Counted from the first letter of the stretch, positions 34,659 through 43,914 are shown. The stretch is DNA of 64,000 nt from Bacillus sp. USDA818B3_A (GCF_009928415.1 NZ_JAABNN010000004.1:62001-126000), one strand, 5' to 3'. Translations and numbers: made by a program. The notes: generated by a model from the letters alone, not told the origin.

Positions 34659-35096
34659 TTAATTTTTAAATGCTGAAACCGGACCCAATTCATTAGCTAA
34701 ATAATTGCGGACATTTGTGGAAAATAACCCTAACTCAGGTAACCGTTGTGAAAAATCCTCTTCCAGCTTCTGATGGGGAATCTCCAGATAATCCTGGACA
34801 AGTACCTTACGATAATGAATAAGCGTCTTTAAACTTTCACCTAACTGACTATCAATGACTTGCTCATCCATTAATATATCGATAATGTCCTCATAACTGC
34901 CGGGATCACGCATAATAAAGCCATCAATCATACTATTGCCAACGTCTAGTACAGACTCAATCATCATCACGCACAAACGCTCCAAGGCTGCTGCTTCAAT
35001 CGGGGTTGTCCACTCCTTTTGACCTCGGAAAAGATGAATTTGTTTTTCTAAATATTGAAGTGTACTTTCAATTTTTTCTCTGTCAACGAAATACAT
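34659..35096 (-). CDS. yutE: DUF86/HepT-like protein YutE
   Basis: A 145-residue all-helical protein of the DUF86/HepT family: MYFVDREKIESTLQYLE, a central VLDVGNSMIDGFIMRDPGSY, and HYRKVLVQDYLEIP. HepT toxins use an RX4-6H-X-Y motif; here the His position is Gln (R-K-V-L-V-Q-D-Y) and no MntA-type nucleotidyltransferase partner is adjacent, so a toxin role is unlikely. ATG 35096 has AAGGAAG upstream; the frame to 35105 is an alternative. Confidence 0.87.
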   Translation of the reverse strand: MYFVDREKIESTLQYLEKQIHLFRGQKEWTTPIEAAALERLCVMMIESVLDVGNSMIDGFIMRDPGSYEDIIDILMDEQVIDSQLGESLKTLIHYRKVLVQDYLEIPHQKLEEDFSQRLPELGLFSTNVRNYLANELGPVSAFKN

Positions 35097-35267
35097 CTTG
35101 TCCACTTCCTTCCACTCAAGTTTATTGTATGTAATTCCATCTGTTTCTTATTGTATCACAAAAGCATCCATTCTCTTTTTTTAACAGGAGAATTTCTCCC
35201 ATCATTAGAGATAATTTGTTACTATAAAGGAGACGGATAACAGTATAAATCAAAAGGAGATTAAGCA

Positions 35268-35534
35268 ATGACGGAACGTTTTTATTTATATGATGATACA
35301 GAAAATACCAAGACAAGATTTGTCAGTTTTGTTGGTGAAAACCAGCGCTTTGATTTGGCCATAATCCAAACGAACCGCCACTATGGAAAATCCTTAGTCC
35401 TTGATATGCAAGGAAATCGTTTTGCAATTATTGGACCTGATGACTTGGAGGAAGAAGGTTATTTAGAGTTTGCCTTCCAATTAAATGAGGAAGATGCTGA
35501 AGAATTGAGAAGCTTTTTAGCAGAAATCATCTAA
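35268..35534 (+). CDS. DUF3055 family protein
   Basis: An 88-residue acidic protein: ERFYLYDDTENTKTRFVSF, then FDLAIIQTNRHYGKSLVLDM and FAIIGPDDLEEEGYLEFAF. This conserved pattern is the firmicute DUF3055 (SAV0927-like) family, of unknown function. ATG 35268 follows AAAAGGAG. The gene shares strand with the DUF3905-like gene 59 bp downstream and may be cotranscribed. Confidence 0.82.
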   Translation: MTERFYLYDDTENTKTRFVSFVGENQRFDLAIIQTNRHYGKSLVLDMQGNRFAIIGPDDLEEEGYLEFAFQLNEEDAEELRSFLAEII

Positions 35535-35593
35535 TGCAAGCACACATGTTTTTAATTTCAGTTTCCCATAATAAGGGTTAAAGGAGTGAAAAC

Positions 35594-35878
35594 ATGACAG
35601 ATAAGGATTCTGAAACATATACGGAATTATCCAATGTTGAAAAACAGCATAATTATCTTACATCCCAAGAGTTTCCGGAAGGACCTTATGGTTCACCGAT
35701 TCGAAAAAATCAACCCGTTCAGAATAAAAGTACTCCCTGGCAAGAGGGGCAACGCTATTACAGCAATTTTAATTATGAAAATAAATCATTGCATCAGGAT
35801 ATCCCAAGACAAATGGAGGGGGCTCATCCGACTCACGATGACCCTGATAAAGATTTTCAATCTCCATACGACAATTGA
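35594..35878 (+). CDS. DUF3905-like hydrophilic protein
   Basis: A 94-residue very hydrophilic protein rich in Asn, Gln, Asp and Tyr. Segments PEGPYGSPIRKNQPVQNKS, TPWQEGQRYYSNF and QMEGAHPTHDDPDKD resemble the Bacillus DUF3905 family, known from sporulating species with no known function. ATG 35594 follows AAAGGAG. A very strong bidirectional terminator follows. Confidence 0.75.
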   Translation: MTDKDSETYTELSNVEKQHNYLTSQEFPEGPYGSPIRKNQPVQNKSTPWQEGQRYYSNFNYENKSLHQDIPRQMEGAHPTHDDPDKDFQSPYDN

Positions 35879-35883
35879 AGCAA

Positions 35884-35925
35884 AAAAAGTGAGAAGGATC
35901 CATTTACTGATCCTTCTCACTTTTT
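35884..35925. terminator. Bidirectional terminator between the DUF3905-like gene and yutD
   Basis: AAAGTGAGAAGGATC and GATCCTTCTCACTTT form a 15-bp perfect stem with T-runs at both ends. The yutD stop lies within it. Confidence 0.93.
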
Positions 35926-36192
35926 TACTTTTTTTAGTACAAAATAGGCACAGCCAAAGTTACAGTATTCGTAAAGATATTCGCTTAGCGTACTGATTTT
36001 GGTATCAAAGGTAGCTTTTTGGTTCTGATCTTCAAAAAACCCCTTTAAGCGAAGCTGCCCATAGCCCCAATCGCCTACAATATAGTCATATCTGGATAAA
36101 ATATCACTATACCTTGTTTTAAAGGCTTCCTCATTATACCCATTCCGGTACTCCTGTAAGATTTCATACGTAGTATTGTTAATCACTATCAT
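35917..36192 (-). CDS. yutD: YutD family protein (DUF1027)
   Basis: A 91-residue protein: MIVINNTTYEILQEYRNGYN, RYDYIVGDWGYGQLRLKGFF and EYCNFGCAYFVLKK. This is the DUF1027/YutD pattern, a small firmicute family of unknown function. ATG 36192 has GAGGTG six bases before. It is divergent from yutC. The neighbours (lipA, yutC, yutE) keep the B. subtilis order. Confidence 0.88.
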   Translation of the reverse strand: MIVINNTTYEILQEYRNGYNEEAFKTRYSDILSRYDYIVGDWGYGQLRLKGFFEDQNQKATFDTKISTLSEYLYEYCNFGCAYFVLKKVKK

Positions 36193-36310
36193 CCATTTCA
36201 CCTCATTTTAGCCGACAAATCCCTATTTCCCATTATAACCGATTCCCCATCAATTGCTAAGAAAATAAATGGCTGTGTTGGTCATCCTATGTATAGGAGG
36301 TGCTATAAAT

Positions 36311-37042
36311 TTGAAAAAGCTACTCATAATCGCCGGATTATGTACCATAACAGCATTAAGTGGATGTTCTAAGGATACGGGCAATAACGATGTATACGAA
36401 GAGAGCGGCAATACGATTAATGTGAATAACAAACGGCATGAACTTTATAGCGAGGGAGCAAGCCGTAAAATTCGCAGTGACAGCACAAATTATGGCTTTG
36501 TCCGTCACCAAAAAAGCCCATTAATGAATGATAATACATCTAATGATAGCTATACGGCCCTTGACCGTGAGCAGCTGGCGAATATTATCAGTAAGTACAG
36601 TGCTAATATCCCGAATGTGAATGATGTGGCAACATTAGTAACAGACCAAGAGGTTTTAATCGCTTATCGAACAGATTCAAAAAATCGAAACCTGACAGCA
36701 GACCAGGTAAAAAAGACTGCCTTTTCGGTAGTGCCTCGATATTTTCATGTCTATGTGACAGATAATGCCACATTAATGCGTGATGTTGAGAATCTTGCTA
36801 ATCTTGATTCCACTAGCCGTAATGCCCGTCGTTCAGTCAATCATGTGATTTCAGAAATGACAAAATCCCCTCAAGGGGCCCGCTTGAATGCAAGTGAAGA
36901 CGAAAATGGCCGGACACCAGACGACTTGAATATCAATAATACGCCTAACTGGAATAATAAACGCCCGAACACGTCCGAAACACTTGATAAAAATACAAAT
37001 GAGGGCGGAAAAAACACCGATATGAACAAGACCAATCAATAA
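36311..37042 (+). CDS. yutC: YhcN/YlaJ family sporulation lipoprotein (YutC-like)
   Basis: A 243-residue lipoprotein: signal peptide with lipobox TALSGC (Cys19), a low-complexity region, then a YhcN/YlaJ domain (about 80-190) with ANIISKYSANIPNVNDVATL and VLIAYRTD. The tail is rich in Asn, Thr, Lys and Asp. Relatives are spore-germination or spore-membrane lipoproteins. Start is TTG 36311, seven bases after AGGAGGTG; the longer frame to 36269 adds unsupported residues. It converges on lipA. Confidence 0.87.
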   Translation: MKKLLIIAGLCTITALSGCSKDTGNNDVYEESGNTINVNNKRHELYSEGASRKIRSDSTNYGFVRHQKSPLMNDNTSNDSYTALDREQLANIISKYSANIPNVNDVATLVTDQEVLIAYRTDSKNRNLTADQVKKTAFSVVPRYFHVYVTDNATLMRDVENLANLDSTSRNARRSVNHVISEMTKSPQGARLNASEDENGRTPDDLNINNTPNWNNKRPNTSETLDKNTNEGGKNTDMNKTNQ

Positions 37043-37084
37043 AAAATAAGAGTTCACGCCATTTTGGCTGAACTCTTATTTTTA
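37042..37084. terminator. Bidirectional terminator between yutC and lipA
   Basis: AAATAAGAGTTCA and TGAACTCTTATTT form a 13-bp perfect stem around a GC-containing loop, with T-runs at both ends. Confidence 0.93.
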
Positions 37085-38002
37085 TTAGGCTTCCTTAGCT
37101 TCTTTTTCACCAAGCATTTGTTTATGCTTTGCCGCGGCGTTCACCTGCTCATCAGCGTGGTAAGACGAACGGACAAGCGGGCCGGCTTCACAGTGGCTGA
37201 ACCCTTTGCTGAAGGCAATTTCCTGGAATTCCTTAAATTCATCGGGTGTATAGTACTTTTCCACCTTTAGATGAGTTTTAGTTGGCTGTAAATATTGTCC
37301 AATGGTCATGATATCTACATTGTTTGCTCTTAGGTCATCCATAACTTCCAAAATTTCTTCTTTTGTTTCCCCTAAACCAATCATTAAGCTGGATTTGGTT
37401 GGGATAGTTGGCTGCATTTCTTTCGCACGGCGGAGAAACTCAAGTGAACGATCATATTTCGCACGTGCACGCACTCTTGGAGTTAACCGTCTAACTGTTT
37501 CGATATTATGGTTAAGGATATCTGGCTTGGCATCCATTAGGATTTGTAAATTCTCTTCCTTTCCACCCATATCGGATGGGAGAACTTCAATACTTGTAAA
37601 TGGATTTTTACGGCGGATGGCACGTACGGTTTCAGCAAACACCGCTGCACCGCCATCTTTTAAATCATCCCGGGCCACGGCAGTAACAACCACATGCTTA
37701 AGATTCATTAATTGAACAGAATCCGCCACTCTTTCTGGCTCTTGCAAGTCAAGTTCGGTTGGAAGACCCGTTTTAACGGCACAGAAACGGCATGCCCGTG
37801 TACAGGTATCGCCAAGAATCATAAACGTAGCTGTCCGTCTAACAGCCCAGCATTCGTGGATGTTAGGACATCTTGCCTCCTCACATACCGTATGTAAATT
37901 CTTTTCACGCATCATTTTTTTCAAGCCTGTATAAGACTCATTCGTATTTAATTTTATTTTTAGCCATTCCGGCTTACGTAAAATTTCTTCTTTCTTGCTC
38001 AT
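37085..38002 (-). CDS. lipA: Lipoyl synthase
   Basis: A 305-residue radical-SAM enzyme inserting two sulfur atoms into octanoyl groups on lipoyl domains. Both cluster motifs are visible: the auxiliary C-x4-C-x5-C in [12 protein letters not shown] and the radical-SAM CTRACRFC. It needs Fe-S clusters from the Suf system (same window) and serves lipoyl proteins including GcvH (60650-61033). ATG 38002 has GAGGAG upstream; the frame to 38017 is an extension. Terminated together with yutC. Confidence 0.96.
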   Translation of the reverse strand: MSKKEEILRKPEWLKIKLNTNESYTGLKKMMREKNLHTVCEEARCPNIHECWAVRRTATFMILGDTCTRACRFCAVKTGLPTELDLQEPERVADSVQLMNLKHVVVTAVARDDLKDGGAAVFAETVRAIRRKNPFTSIEVLPSDMGGKEENLQILMDAKPDILNHNIETVRRLTPRVRARAKYDRSLEFLRRAKEMQPTIPTKSSLMIGLGETKEEILEVMDDLRANNVDIMTIGQYLQPTKTHLKVEKYYTPDEFKEFQEIAFSKGFSHCEAGPLVRSSYHADEQVNAAAKHKQMLGEKEAKEA

Positions 38003-38163
38003 TCTTACACTCCTCAAAGCTTTAAATTGAGTTCTTCTGTCACTTTATCATACTACAAAAGGAACAACAAGCAATTCAATTTTGATTACCAATTATTAAC
38101 CATTATGAAAAAGCGTAAAGTCCGCACACTAAACTTGTACATCAATTGGAAGGAGGATTCCTG

Positions 38164-39168
38164 TTGCGGGCTGTTCTAATGGTTGGAACCATCCTTATAC
38201 TTTGTCTGTCTGCTTTGTCTGTCAGGGATGCTCATGCACAAGAACCCATTCCCTATCAGGAAAGAATGAGGCTTTATAAAAAAGTTGAAACCATTACCCA
38301 AATTCCTTGGTATTATTTAGCTGCGATTGATCAATATGAAAGAAATGTCCGCCTGGCTCGCAGAGACCTGCCAAAAGCAGAGGGAATCACTGGTATCTAT
38401 TTTCGTCCGGAAGTCTGGGCTGGGGTTTCAAACCCTAATCTAGGCGAAGAAAATCCGGCAGTCATCCAGTTTTTTAACGGCATAGGTGTAGATGGTGACG
38501 GAGATGGCAAAGCGAGTTTAAAGAGCGATGAGGATGTTTTATACGCATTTGCAAATTATCTTCTTTCATACGGTGTTGATCCTGAGAATATAAAAATTGG
38601 ATTATGGAACTATTATCATCGCGATAGAACCGTTGGTATTATTTCGGGACAGGCAAAAATTTACCGCCATTTTGGACGGTTGGATTTAGATAAAAGAGTT
38701 TTTCCTGTTCCTTTAAGAAGTAATCACAGTTACCGGAGCACATGGGGCGATGCACGGGGCTGGGGCGGAAGAAGAATTCATGAAGGAACGGATATTTTTG
38801 CGGGTTACGGCGTTCCGGTCCGGGCAACTGCCTACGGGATTGTTGAAATGAAAGGCTGGAATAAGTTCGGCGGCTGGAGAATCGGAATACGTGATATTAA
38901 TAACACGTATCACTATTTCGCCCATCTAAGCGGCTTTGCGAAGGATTTAAAAGTTGGCCAAGTAGTAGAACCTGGTATGTTAATAGGCGGTGTCGGCAGC
39001 ACAGGATATGGGCCGCCTGGAACGAGCGGGAAGTTCCCGCCCCATTTGCATTATGGAATGTACAAAGATAATGGGATTACCGAATGGTCCTTTGATCCCT
39101 ATCCACACTTAGCACAGTGGAAACGAATGGAACGGATTGAACTCAGGAAAGCATCGAAAAATCGTTAG
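38164..39168 (+). CDS. yunA: M23 (LytM) peptidoglycan endopeptidase YunA
   Basis: A 334-residue exported protein: signal peptide (cleavage near DAHA-QE), a central domain (about 30-190), and a C-terminal LytM/M23 domain. Zinc motifs are IHEGTDIFAGYG (His, Asp) and PPHLHYGMY (HxH). It likely trims cell-wall peptide cross-links. Start is TTG 38164 with AAGGAGG seven bases before; the frame to 38146 runs through that ribosome site. Divergent from lipA. Confidence 0.92.
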   Translation: MRAVLMVGTILILCLSALSVRDAHAQEPIPYQERMRLYKKVETITQIPWYYLAAIDQYERNVRLARRDLPKAEGITGIYFRPEVWAGVSNPNLGEENPAVIQFFNGIGVDGDGDGKASLKSDEDVLYAFANYLLSYGVDPENIKIGLWNYYHRDRTVGIISGQAKIYRHFGRLDLDKRVFPVPLRSNHSYRSTWGDARGWGGRRIHEGTDIFAGYGVPVRATAYGIVEMKGWNKFGGWRIGIRDINNTYHYFAHLSGFAKDLKVGQVVEPGMLIGGVGSTGYGPPGTSGKFPPHLHYGMYKDNGITEWSFDPYPHLAQWKRMERIELRKASKNR

Positions 39169-39173
39169 TATGT

Positions 39174-39209
39174 CAAAAAGGACCATCCGATGGGATCGTC
39201 CTTTTTTGT
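39174..39209. terminator. Terminator between yunA and yunB
   Basis: AAAAAGGACCATCC and GGATCGTCCTTTTT pair with two internal mismatches; T-runs flank both sides between the convergent genes. Confidence 0.82.
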
Positions 39210-39214
39210 TCGCT

Positions 39215-39997
39215 TTATTCATTCTTTTTCTTACTAGAGTCTGTGCTTTTTTCTGGCAGTTGAATGGAAGGTGTTATCCCGCCTCCACTATTATAAAATT
39301 GTGGGACTTCTCCCTCGACAAGGGCTGAACCAACAGGAATGCTTTGTTTTAGCTTCGTCACTTCGGTTGCAAATGGCGTAATGATTTGAACAGAAACTTC
39401 TATATCTACAGAAACCTCCATCCACGTATTGTTGATGCCCATTTCTTTTGTTTCAATATGCACATCTGGTTCCACTTCACCAATAGCATGGAATTTCACA
39501 GGAATCTTAGGGCCAATATTTCCCAGTAATGTAATATTGGTTGCCTGCCCTAATGGAATATACCAAACAATCCCGTCTTCTTTTTCGGTATTTTCTGTTT
39601 CAATCTCCACATCACTTTCTAATAGTGCTATATCACCTTTCTTGGCTGTTTTTAAATTCCTTTGAATCTGTGCGGTCGTTTCTGCCAAGACTCGATTAAT
39701 TAAATCCGTATTTAATTGGGCATTTTGTCCCTTTCCGTTACTGCCTGGCACAATTTTAATGACCTCATTGTTATCACCCACATTCGTCGTTCGTTTGGTA
39801 ATCGCTCGATTGATCACGAGTGAGGCGATATTCCGGGTTTCAGATGTGGCAATTCTCATTAAAGTCGGCTCAATCCCCTTATTGACGAGCCATAATCCTG
39901 TAGCAGTAGAAAACAAGAAAAGGATAAAGGATAGCATCAAGACATAGCGGAAAGGCAGCGGCCCCGGTTTGCGAATACGCCTAGAAAACTTAGCCAA
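39215..39997 (-). CDS. yunB: Sporulation protein YunB
   Basis: A 260-residue protein with a basic N-terminus, one transmembrane helix (about 18-40) and an extracytoplasmic domain. Features include RIATSETRNIASLVINRAI, ETTAQIQRNLK and VWYIPLGQATNITLLGNIGP. YunB is made in the mother cell under sigma-E in B. subtilis and aids spore formation. Start is TTG 39997 behind AAGGGGTG. The C-terminal end is Pro/Ser/Lys-rich and disordered. Confidence 0.9.
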   Translation of the reverse strand: MAKFSRRIRKPGPLPFRYVLMLSFILFLFSTATGLWLVNKGIEPTLMRIATSETRNIASLVINRAITKRTTNVGDNNEVIKIVPGSNGKGQNAQLNTDLINRVLAETTAQIQRNLKTAKKGDIALLESDVEIETENTEKEDGIVWYIPLGQATNITLLGNIGPKIPVKFHAIGEVEPDVHIETKEMGINNTWMEVSVDIEVSVQIITPFATEVTKLKQSIPVGSALVEGEVPQFYNSGGGITPSIQLPEKSTDSSKKKNE

Positions 39998-40071
39998 GAA
40001 AAATCACCCCTTCTTGTTAAATGTATGCACAAGAAAGGGGAACTAGCCCAATAAAAGGACACCCTTTTTAC

Positions 40072-40106
40072 TGCAAAAAAAAACCTGCCAAAACATCTGG
40101 CAAGTT
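40072..40106 (-). terminator. Terminator of yunC
   Basis: CTTGCCA and TGGCAGG pair around ATGTTT, followed on the minus strand by nine T; it touches the yunC stop at 40106. Confidence 0.85.
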
Positions 40107-40408
40107 TAAACCATTTTAAGCAAAGCTTCTTTACCGATCATTCCCTTATGGATGCCAAGTTCCTCTGCTTCCCATGTGACTGACTCTAAAGGGGCATTTA
40201 GAAGCTGATCAATTGTCCGAACACCGACCGCCCGTCCGGCAATTATTTTCCGATCTTTTAGTTTATCATTTAATAGGCCTACATCTAACGCTCCGCACAT
40301 GATATAGCCCTTATCATTCGAAACGGCAAGCAAGGTGGTTTTAGGGAGCAGTACCGTCACAGCCAAAAAAGTATGACCATTAATATCAATTGGTGAAAGC
40401 TCAACCAA
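40106..40408 (-). CDS. yunC: YunC family protein (DUF1805)
   Basis: A 100-residue single-domain DUF1805 protein: VELSPIDINGHTFLAV, LLAVSNDKGYIMCGALDVGL and IAGRAVGVRTIDQLLNAPL. The structure of this family is known but the function is not. The start is TTG 40408 with GGAG upstream, or an ATG is absent nearby. It follows yunD by 67 bp on the same strand. Confidence 0.88.
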   Translation of the reverse strand: MVELSPIDINGHTFLAVTVLLPKTTLLAVSNDKGYIMCGALDVGLLNDKLKDRKIIAGRAVGVRTIDQLLNAPLESVTWEAEELGIHKGMIGKEALLKMV

Positions 40409-40475
40409 AGGTTTCTCACTCCTTTCCTTACTAACACTGTATGATTAGAAGGATTAAAGGGTGACAGGCTATCGT

Positions 40476-41828
40476 CTAGTGATGTTGTTCCAACTCCCAT
40501 TTTAATAAATCGCGCATGAATTCTGGCAGCAGATATTCTTTATGTTTGTACGGCAGTACCTCTTTGAAAAAATGGCCAAAGGTAAACATATCCGGAAGCG
40601 CCAAAGAATAGGTTTCATTTTTTTGCAAAGGCTGGTGATTTATGAATATTACTCCATTTTCAATGTGAATACCTTCATATACAAAGATTCCTAATACGGT
40701 ACCTCTAAAACCTAATCCTTTTATCTCTCTTCGCGACATTTCCTCACTACTTGCTTCAATCATAATTTTACCCAGTTCGTCACCAGTCAGTTCAACAACG
40801 CAGGGATTGATGGGATGGGGACAAATGCTAAGCAAATCATAATTTGTGACTTCATCGGATAATGAACCTAAAAGCAGGCCAGCATTGATCATCGCACAAT
40901 CGGTTTGACACCAATCCTTTAACGCTTTACATAATAACTTTGAAAGATTAGTTACTTGAAAAGGATGATGAACAAATGGTTCCTTTAGGAAGGTTACTTG
41001 TTGGTTTAATAATTGCTTACCGGTCTCTAAAAAGGCGGTAATCTGCTGTTCTTCATTTTTTGGGGCTGGCAGTTCCGTGAATTCATAAAGTGCTGCCTTT
41101 TTACTAATCACAGTCTTTTCCTCATTAACGGTAATGGTCATGTGACCGACATAATGACCGTATTTTCCTGCAGCGCCAATTAGTGTTTGCCCCACCCACT
41201 TCCCTTCTTCAAGAAAATGATGGGTGTGGGCTCCCAAAATCAAATCGACCTCTGGAAAATTGGCAGCTATTTTTTCATCGTCATTGATTCCAAGATGCGA
41301 GAGCAAAATGATAACATCAGACTCTTTTTTTAAAATCTCGAGCCATTTCTTAAGCTCTGGGATCGGTTCTGTGACCTGCCAGCCTAATAGATGATAGAGA
41401 TGGTTAAAGCAGGCTGTGAGACCGATGACACCTATTCGTGTTCCTTTATTTGTGTAATAGATATGATACGGCTTGACCCATTCAGGAAAATCACCATTGG
41501 GCCGATAAAGGTTCGCGTTAATGACATCGAATGCTGCGCCATCATAGAGATGATCCAGAACAGAATGGGGAAGATTAACTCCTTCATTATTGCCGAGCGT
41601 TACTGCCGTATACCCGGATGCATTCAACAACTCTATATTCCCTTGCCCTTTGGTTGCCTCCGTTAAGGGATGCCAGCGGTCAATGAAGTCACCGATATCA
41701 AAGAGATAATATTCCTCTCCTTTTGCTTGGTAATACTCCCCTTTTCCCCTTAAAAATTCATCTATCCTTGGCCAATGCTCCAGATGGCTGTGAACATCAT
41801 TGGTATGAAAAATATGTATGGTTTCCAT
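40476..41828 (-). CDS. yunD: Metallophosphatase/5'-nucleotidase family protein YunD
   Basis: A 450-residue two-domain enzyme. The N-terminal calcineurin-like metallophosphatase has IFHTNDVHSHLEH, FDIGDFIDRWHPL, VTLGNNEGVN, and IILLSHLGI with LILGAHTHHFLEEG. The C-terminal 5'-nucleotidase domain binds substrate. No signal peptide is present, unlike secreted UshA, so it acts in the cytosol on nucleotides or sugar nucleotides. ATG 41828 has only a weak AAGGA site. Followed by yunC, preceded closely by yunE. Confidence 0.92.
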   Translation of the reverse strand: METIHIFHTNDVHSHLEHWPRIDEFLRGKGEYYQAKGEEYYLFDIGDFIDRWHPLTEATKGQGNIELLNASGYTAVTLGNNEGVNLPHSVLDHLYDGAAFDVINANLYRPNGDFPEWVKPYHIYYTNKGTRIGVIGLTACFNHLYHLLGWQVTEPIPELKKWLEILKKESDVIILLSHLGINDDEKIAANFPEVDLILGAHTHHFLEEGKWVGQTLIGAAGKYGHYVGHMTITVNEEKTVISKKAALYEFTELPAPKNEEQQITAFLETGKQLLNQQVTFLKEPFVHHPFQVTNLSKLLCKALKDWCQTDCAMINAGLLLGSLSDEVTNYDLLSICPHPINPCVVELTGDELGKIMIEASSEEMSRREIKGLGFRGTVLGIFVYEGIHIENGVIFINHQPLQKNETYSLALPDMFTFGHFFKEVLPYKHKEYLLPEFMRDLLKWELEQHH

Positions 41829-41840
41829 TTTTTAAAATCC

Positions 41841-42662
41841 TTATCCTGTTATTCCTTGATAAATCATGCGAACCCCAACAATGACTAGGACCGTTCTGAT
41901 AATCAGTACAATTGTTTTACTCTTAAACTTCGTATTTAAGTATACCCCAACCCTCGCGCCTATCCATGCTCCAGGTATCAGAGCCAAGGCATAAAGCCAA
42001 TTCACATTTCCTAGTGAAATATGTGTGATGGAACTTAGAATGGAAGTTGGCAGGATCATAAACATGGAAGTGGCTGTGGCCACATGGGGCGGGAAGAAAA
42101 ATAGTAAAATCATCGTTGGTACCATGAGTGAGCCGCCGCCTATTCCAAAAATACCTGATAAGAAACCGACAATAAAAGCGATCATCACTCCAAGAATTGG
42201 GTTATAGCCATATTCGAATGTTTTGCCGCTATTATCGGTATAGGTTCTGACAATTCCTTTATCCTTCCGGAAAGGAAGGGGTTTTAATTTATCCTTCACT
42301 ACTAAAACCAATGAGATAAACAAAATAAATGTACCAAAATAGATATTAAAAGAATGCAGGGCCATTCTTTCCGTCACCCAAGCTCCCAAAATACTGCCGG
42401 GTCCGCTGCCTATTAGAAAAATGAATCCACTTTTATAATCGACGGTTTTATGCTTCATGTAGGCCAGTGTAGAAGATAGGCCTGTAAAAATCATGGTAAA
42501 CAGCGAGGTACCTACAACCACTTGGGGTGTCAGGTGATGGAAGGATGGGAGAGTGGCCAGGTAAAGTAAGGCAGGAACCACGACAATTCCTCCTCCCATT
42601 CCAATCAGGGACCCAAGTGAGCTAGCCGCTATTCCTATGATGATTAAAATAATCCACTCCAT
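41841..42662 (-). CDS. yunE: TSUP family transporter YunE (TauE/SafE)
   Basis: A 273-residue membrane protein with about eight helices, with the paired Gly-rich repeats LGSLIGMGGGIVVVPALLYL and LSGIFGIGGGSLMVPTMILL typical of TauE/SafE exporters. The family moves sulfite, sulfoacetate or related anions; the substrate here is unknown. ATG 42662 has AGGTG upstream. It lies 12 bp before yunD and 26 bp after yunF, likely one operon. Confidence 0.88.
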   Translation of the reverse strand: MEWIILIIIGIAASSLGSLIGMGGGIVVVPALLYLATLPSFHHLTPQVVVGTSLFTMIFTGLSSTLAYMKHKTVDYKSGFIFLIGSGPGSILGAWVTERMALHSFNIYFGTFILFISLVLVVKDKLKPLPFRKDKGIVRTYTDNSGKTFEYGYNPILGVMIAFIVGFLSGIFGIGGGSLMVPTMILLFFFPPHVATATSMFMILPTSILSSITHISLGNVNWLYALALIPGAWIGARVGVYLNTKFKSKTIVLIIRTVLVIVGVRMIYQGITG

Positions 42663-42688
42663 TGATGCTTTCACCTACTAGTGTCAGT

Positions 42689-43543
42689 TTATATTTCGTT
42701 GAATAAATCCAGTTGTTTGGGTGCGAGCCCTTCATATGTGATCTCCAGGAGTTTCATCATTTCTTTGGCATTGTCGGCAGCATCCCCGCCCGAGTTATTG
42801 TTAAACAGAAGGTATACATGTTTGCATTCCTTCGCTAACTTTTTGATATGAACAGCCCATTCCTCGAGCTCCTGTTGATTATACCGATAGAGGTAACGGA
42901 CCTCGCGCCAGTTTTCTGCATTTCTTTTCTGCCAGCCGTACACATTGCGGCCATGAAATCTTACTAGTACTTGTTCTTCAGTGGTGGGCTCTAAAACGGT
43001 TGGAATGGAGCCCTCGCCTGATTGCGGTTCATCGCAAATACTATGGATCCATTTTTCTGATTTCATGAATGCCAGAGTATTCTGCCGATAGTCCGCGGCA
43101 AACCATGACTGGTGCCGAAATTCCAAAGCACATGGGAGATCACCCATCTCTTGTCTGCACCACCGTAAGTAGTCGACATTTTCTCTTTTACAATCAAACC
43201 ATGGCGGGAATTGGAACAGTACCATGGCCAGTTTATTATGTTCGATATAAGGTTCTAGAGAATCCTTAAATGCTTGAAACATGACTTTTCTGTTATCAAA
43301 CGGGATATCCCCCCGCTGGTGGCCAGTCATCCCTTGATAGGCTTTGACAATAAATTGAAAACCTTCCGGGGTGTCCTTTACCCATTTTTCGGCATTTCGT
43401 TTGGGTTGAACGGCATAAAAAGCAGTATCCACTTCCACGATTGGAAAGTGCCCGGCATATTCTTTTAGTTTATCCCTTGAGGAGATTTTACTAAGGATTA
43501 AGCTGTCATGGTCTCCCCAGCCGGTTACTCCAATATAGATCAT
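42689..43543 (-). CDS. yunF: DUF72 family protein YunF
   Basis: A 284-residue TIM-barrel-like protein of the DUF72 (YecE/YunF) family. Motifs: VTGWGDHD, FPIVEVDTAFYAVQP, LPCALEFRHQSWF and KHVYLLFNNNSGGDAADNA. Family function is unresolved. ATG 43543 follows GGGGTG. It leads the operon yunF-yunE-yunD, and its upstream region is the 21-bp repeat array. Confidence 0.9.
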   Translation of the reverse strand: MIYIGVTGWGDHDSLILSKISSRDKLKEYAGHFPIVEVDTAFYAVQPKRNAEKWVKDTPEGFQFIVKAYQGMTGHQRGDIPFDNRKVMFQAFKDSLEPYIEHNKLAMVLFQFPPWFDCKRENVDYLRWCRQEMGDLPCALEFRHQSWFAADYRQNTLAFMKSEKWIHSICDEPQSGEGSIPTVLEPTTEEQVLVRFHGRNVYGWQKRNAENWREVRYLYRYNQQELEEWAVHIKKLAKECKHVYLLFNNNSGGDAADNAKEMMKLLEITYEGLAPKQLDLFNEI

Positions 43544-43640
43544 GTCTTTCACCCCTATCTTATAATAGCATAACCATTTTTTCTTCCGCCAAATTAACAG
43601 CAGCTACTGGTGAAAAATTGGTTTTCTTAAGACTAATGCT

Positions 43641-43765
43641 AGACTTAATTCCGCGCCTTTTAGAGATAATTCCGCCAGTTGTGGATTTATTTCCGCGCCT
43701 TTTAGAAATAATCCCGCCAGTTTTTGATGTTTTTCCGCGAGTTTCCTAATTAATTCCGCCAAGTG
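43641..43765. repeat. Array D: 21-bp repeat, alternating CCGCG and CCGCC
   Basis: TTCCGC/TCCCGC words occur at 43649, 43670, 43691, 43712, 43733 and 43754, exactly 21 bp apart. They alternate between TTCCGCG and TTCCGCC, so the true unit is 42 bp, and further decayed copies may continue. It lies between yunF and a terminator, with no ORF. Confidence 0.88.
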
Positions 43766-43867
43766 CTTCCTTTATGCTGCCAAATCTGGATTTGCTTCCT
43801 ACCGATTATCATATATTAATTTCCCCAGGGAACCTTAGAATTCCCGGTTGCAGCGGATCATTTATAT

Positions 43868-43906
43868 AAAAATACCCGTCTGCCTATATAAGCAAACGGG
43901 TAACTT
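43868..43906 (-). terminator. Strong terminator next to the orphan sufB tail
   Basis: ACCCGTTTGC and GGCAGACGGGT pair around an A/T loop and are followed by TTTTT on the minus strand. It stands 9 bp downstream of a 33-bp copy of the sufB 3' end, so it may be the original suf operon terminator. Confidence 0.85.
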
Positions 43907-43914
43907 TTTACATA

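Noticed and set aside
34659-35096. Toxin-antitoxin module based on the HepT-like fold
   Set aside because: No MntA-type partner is adjacent and the key His is replaced; the gene belongs to the conserved yut block.
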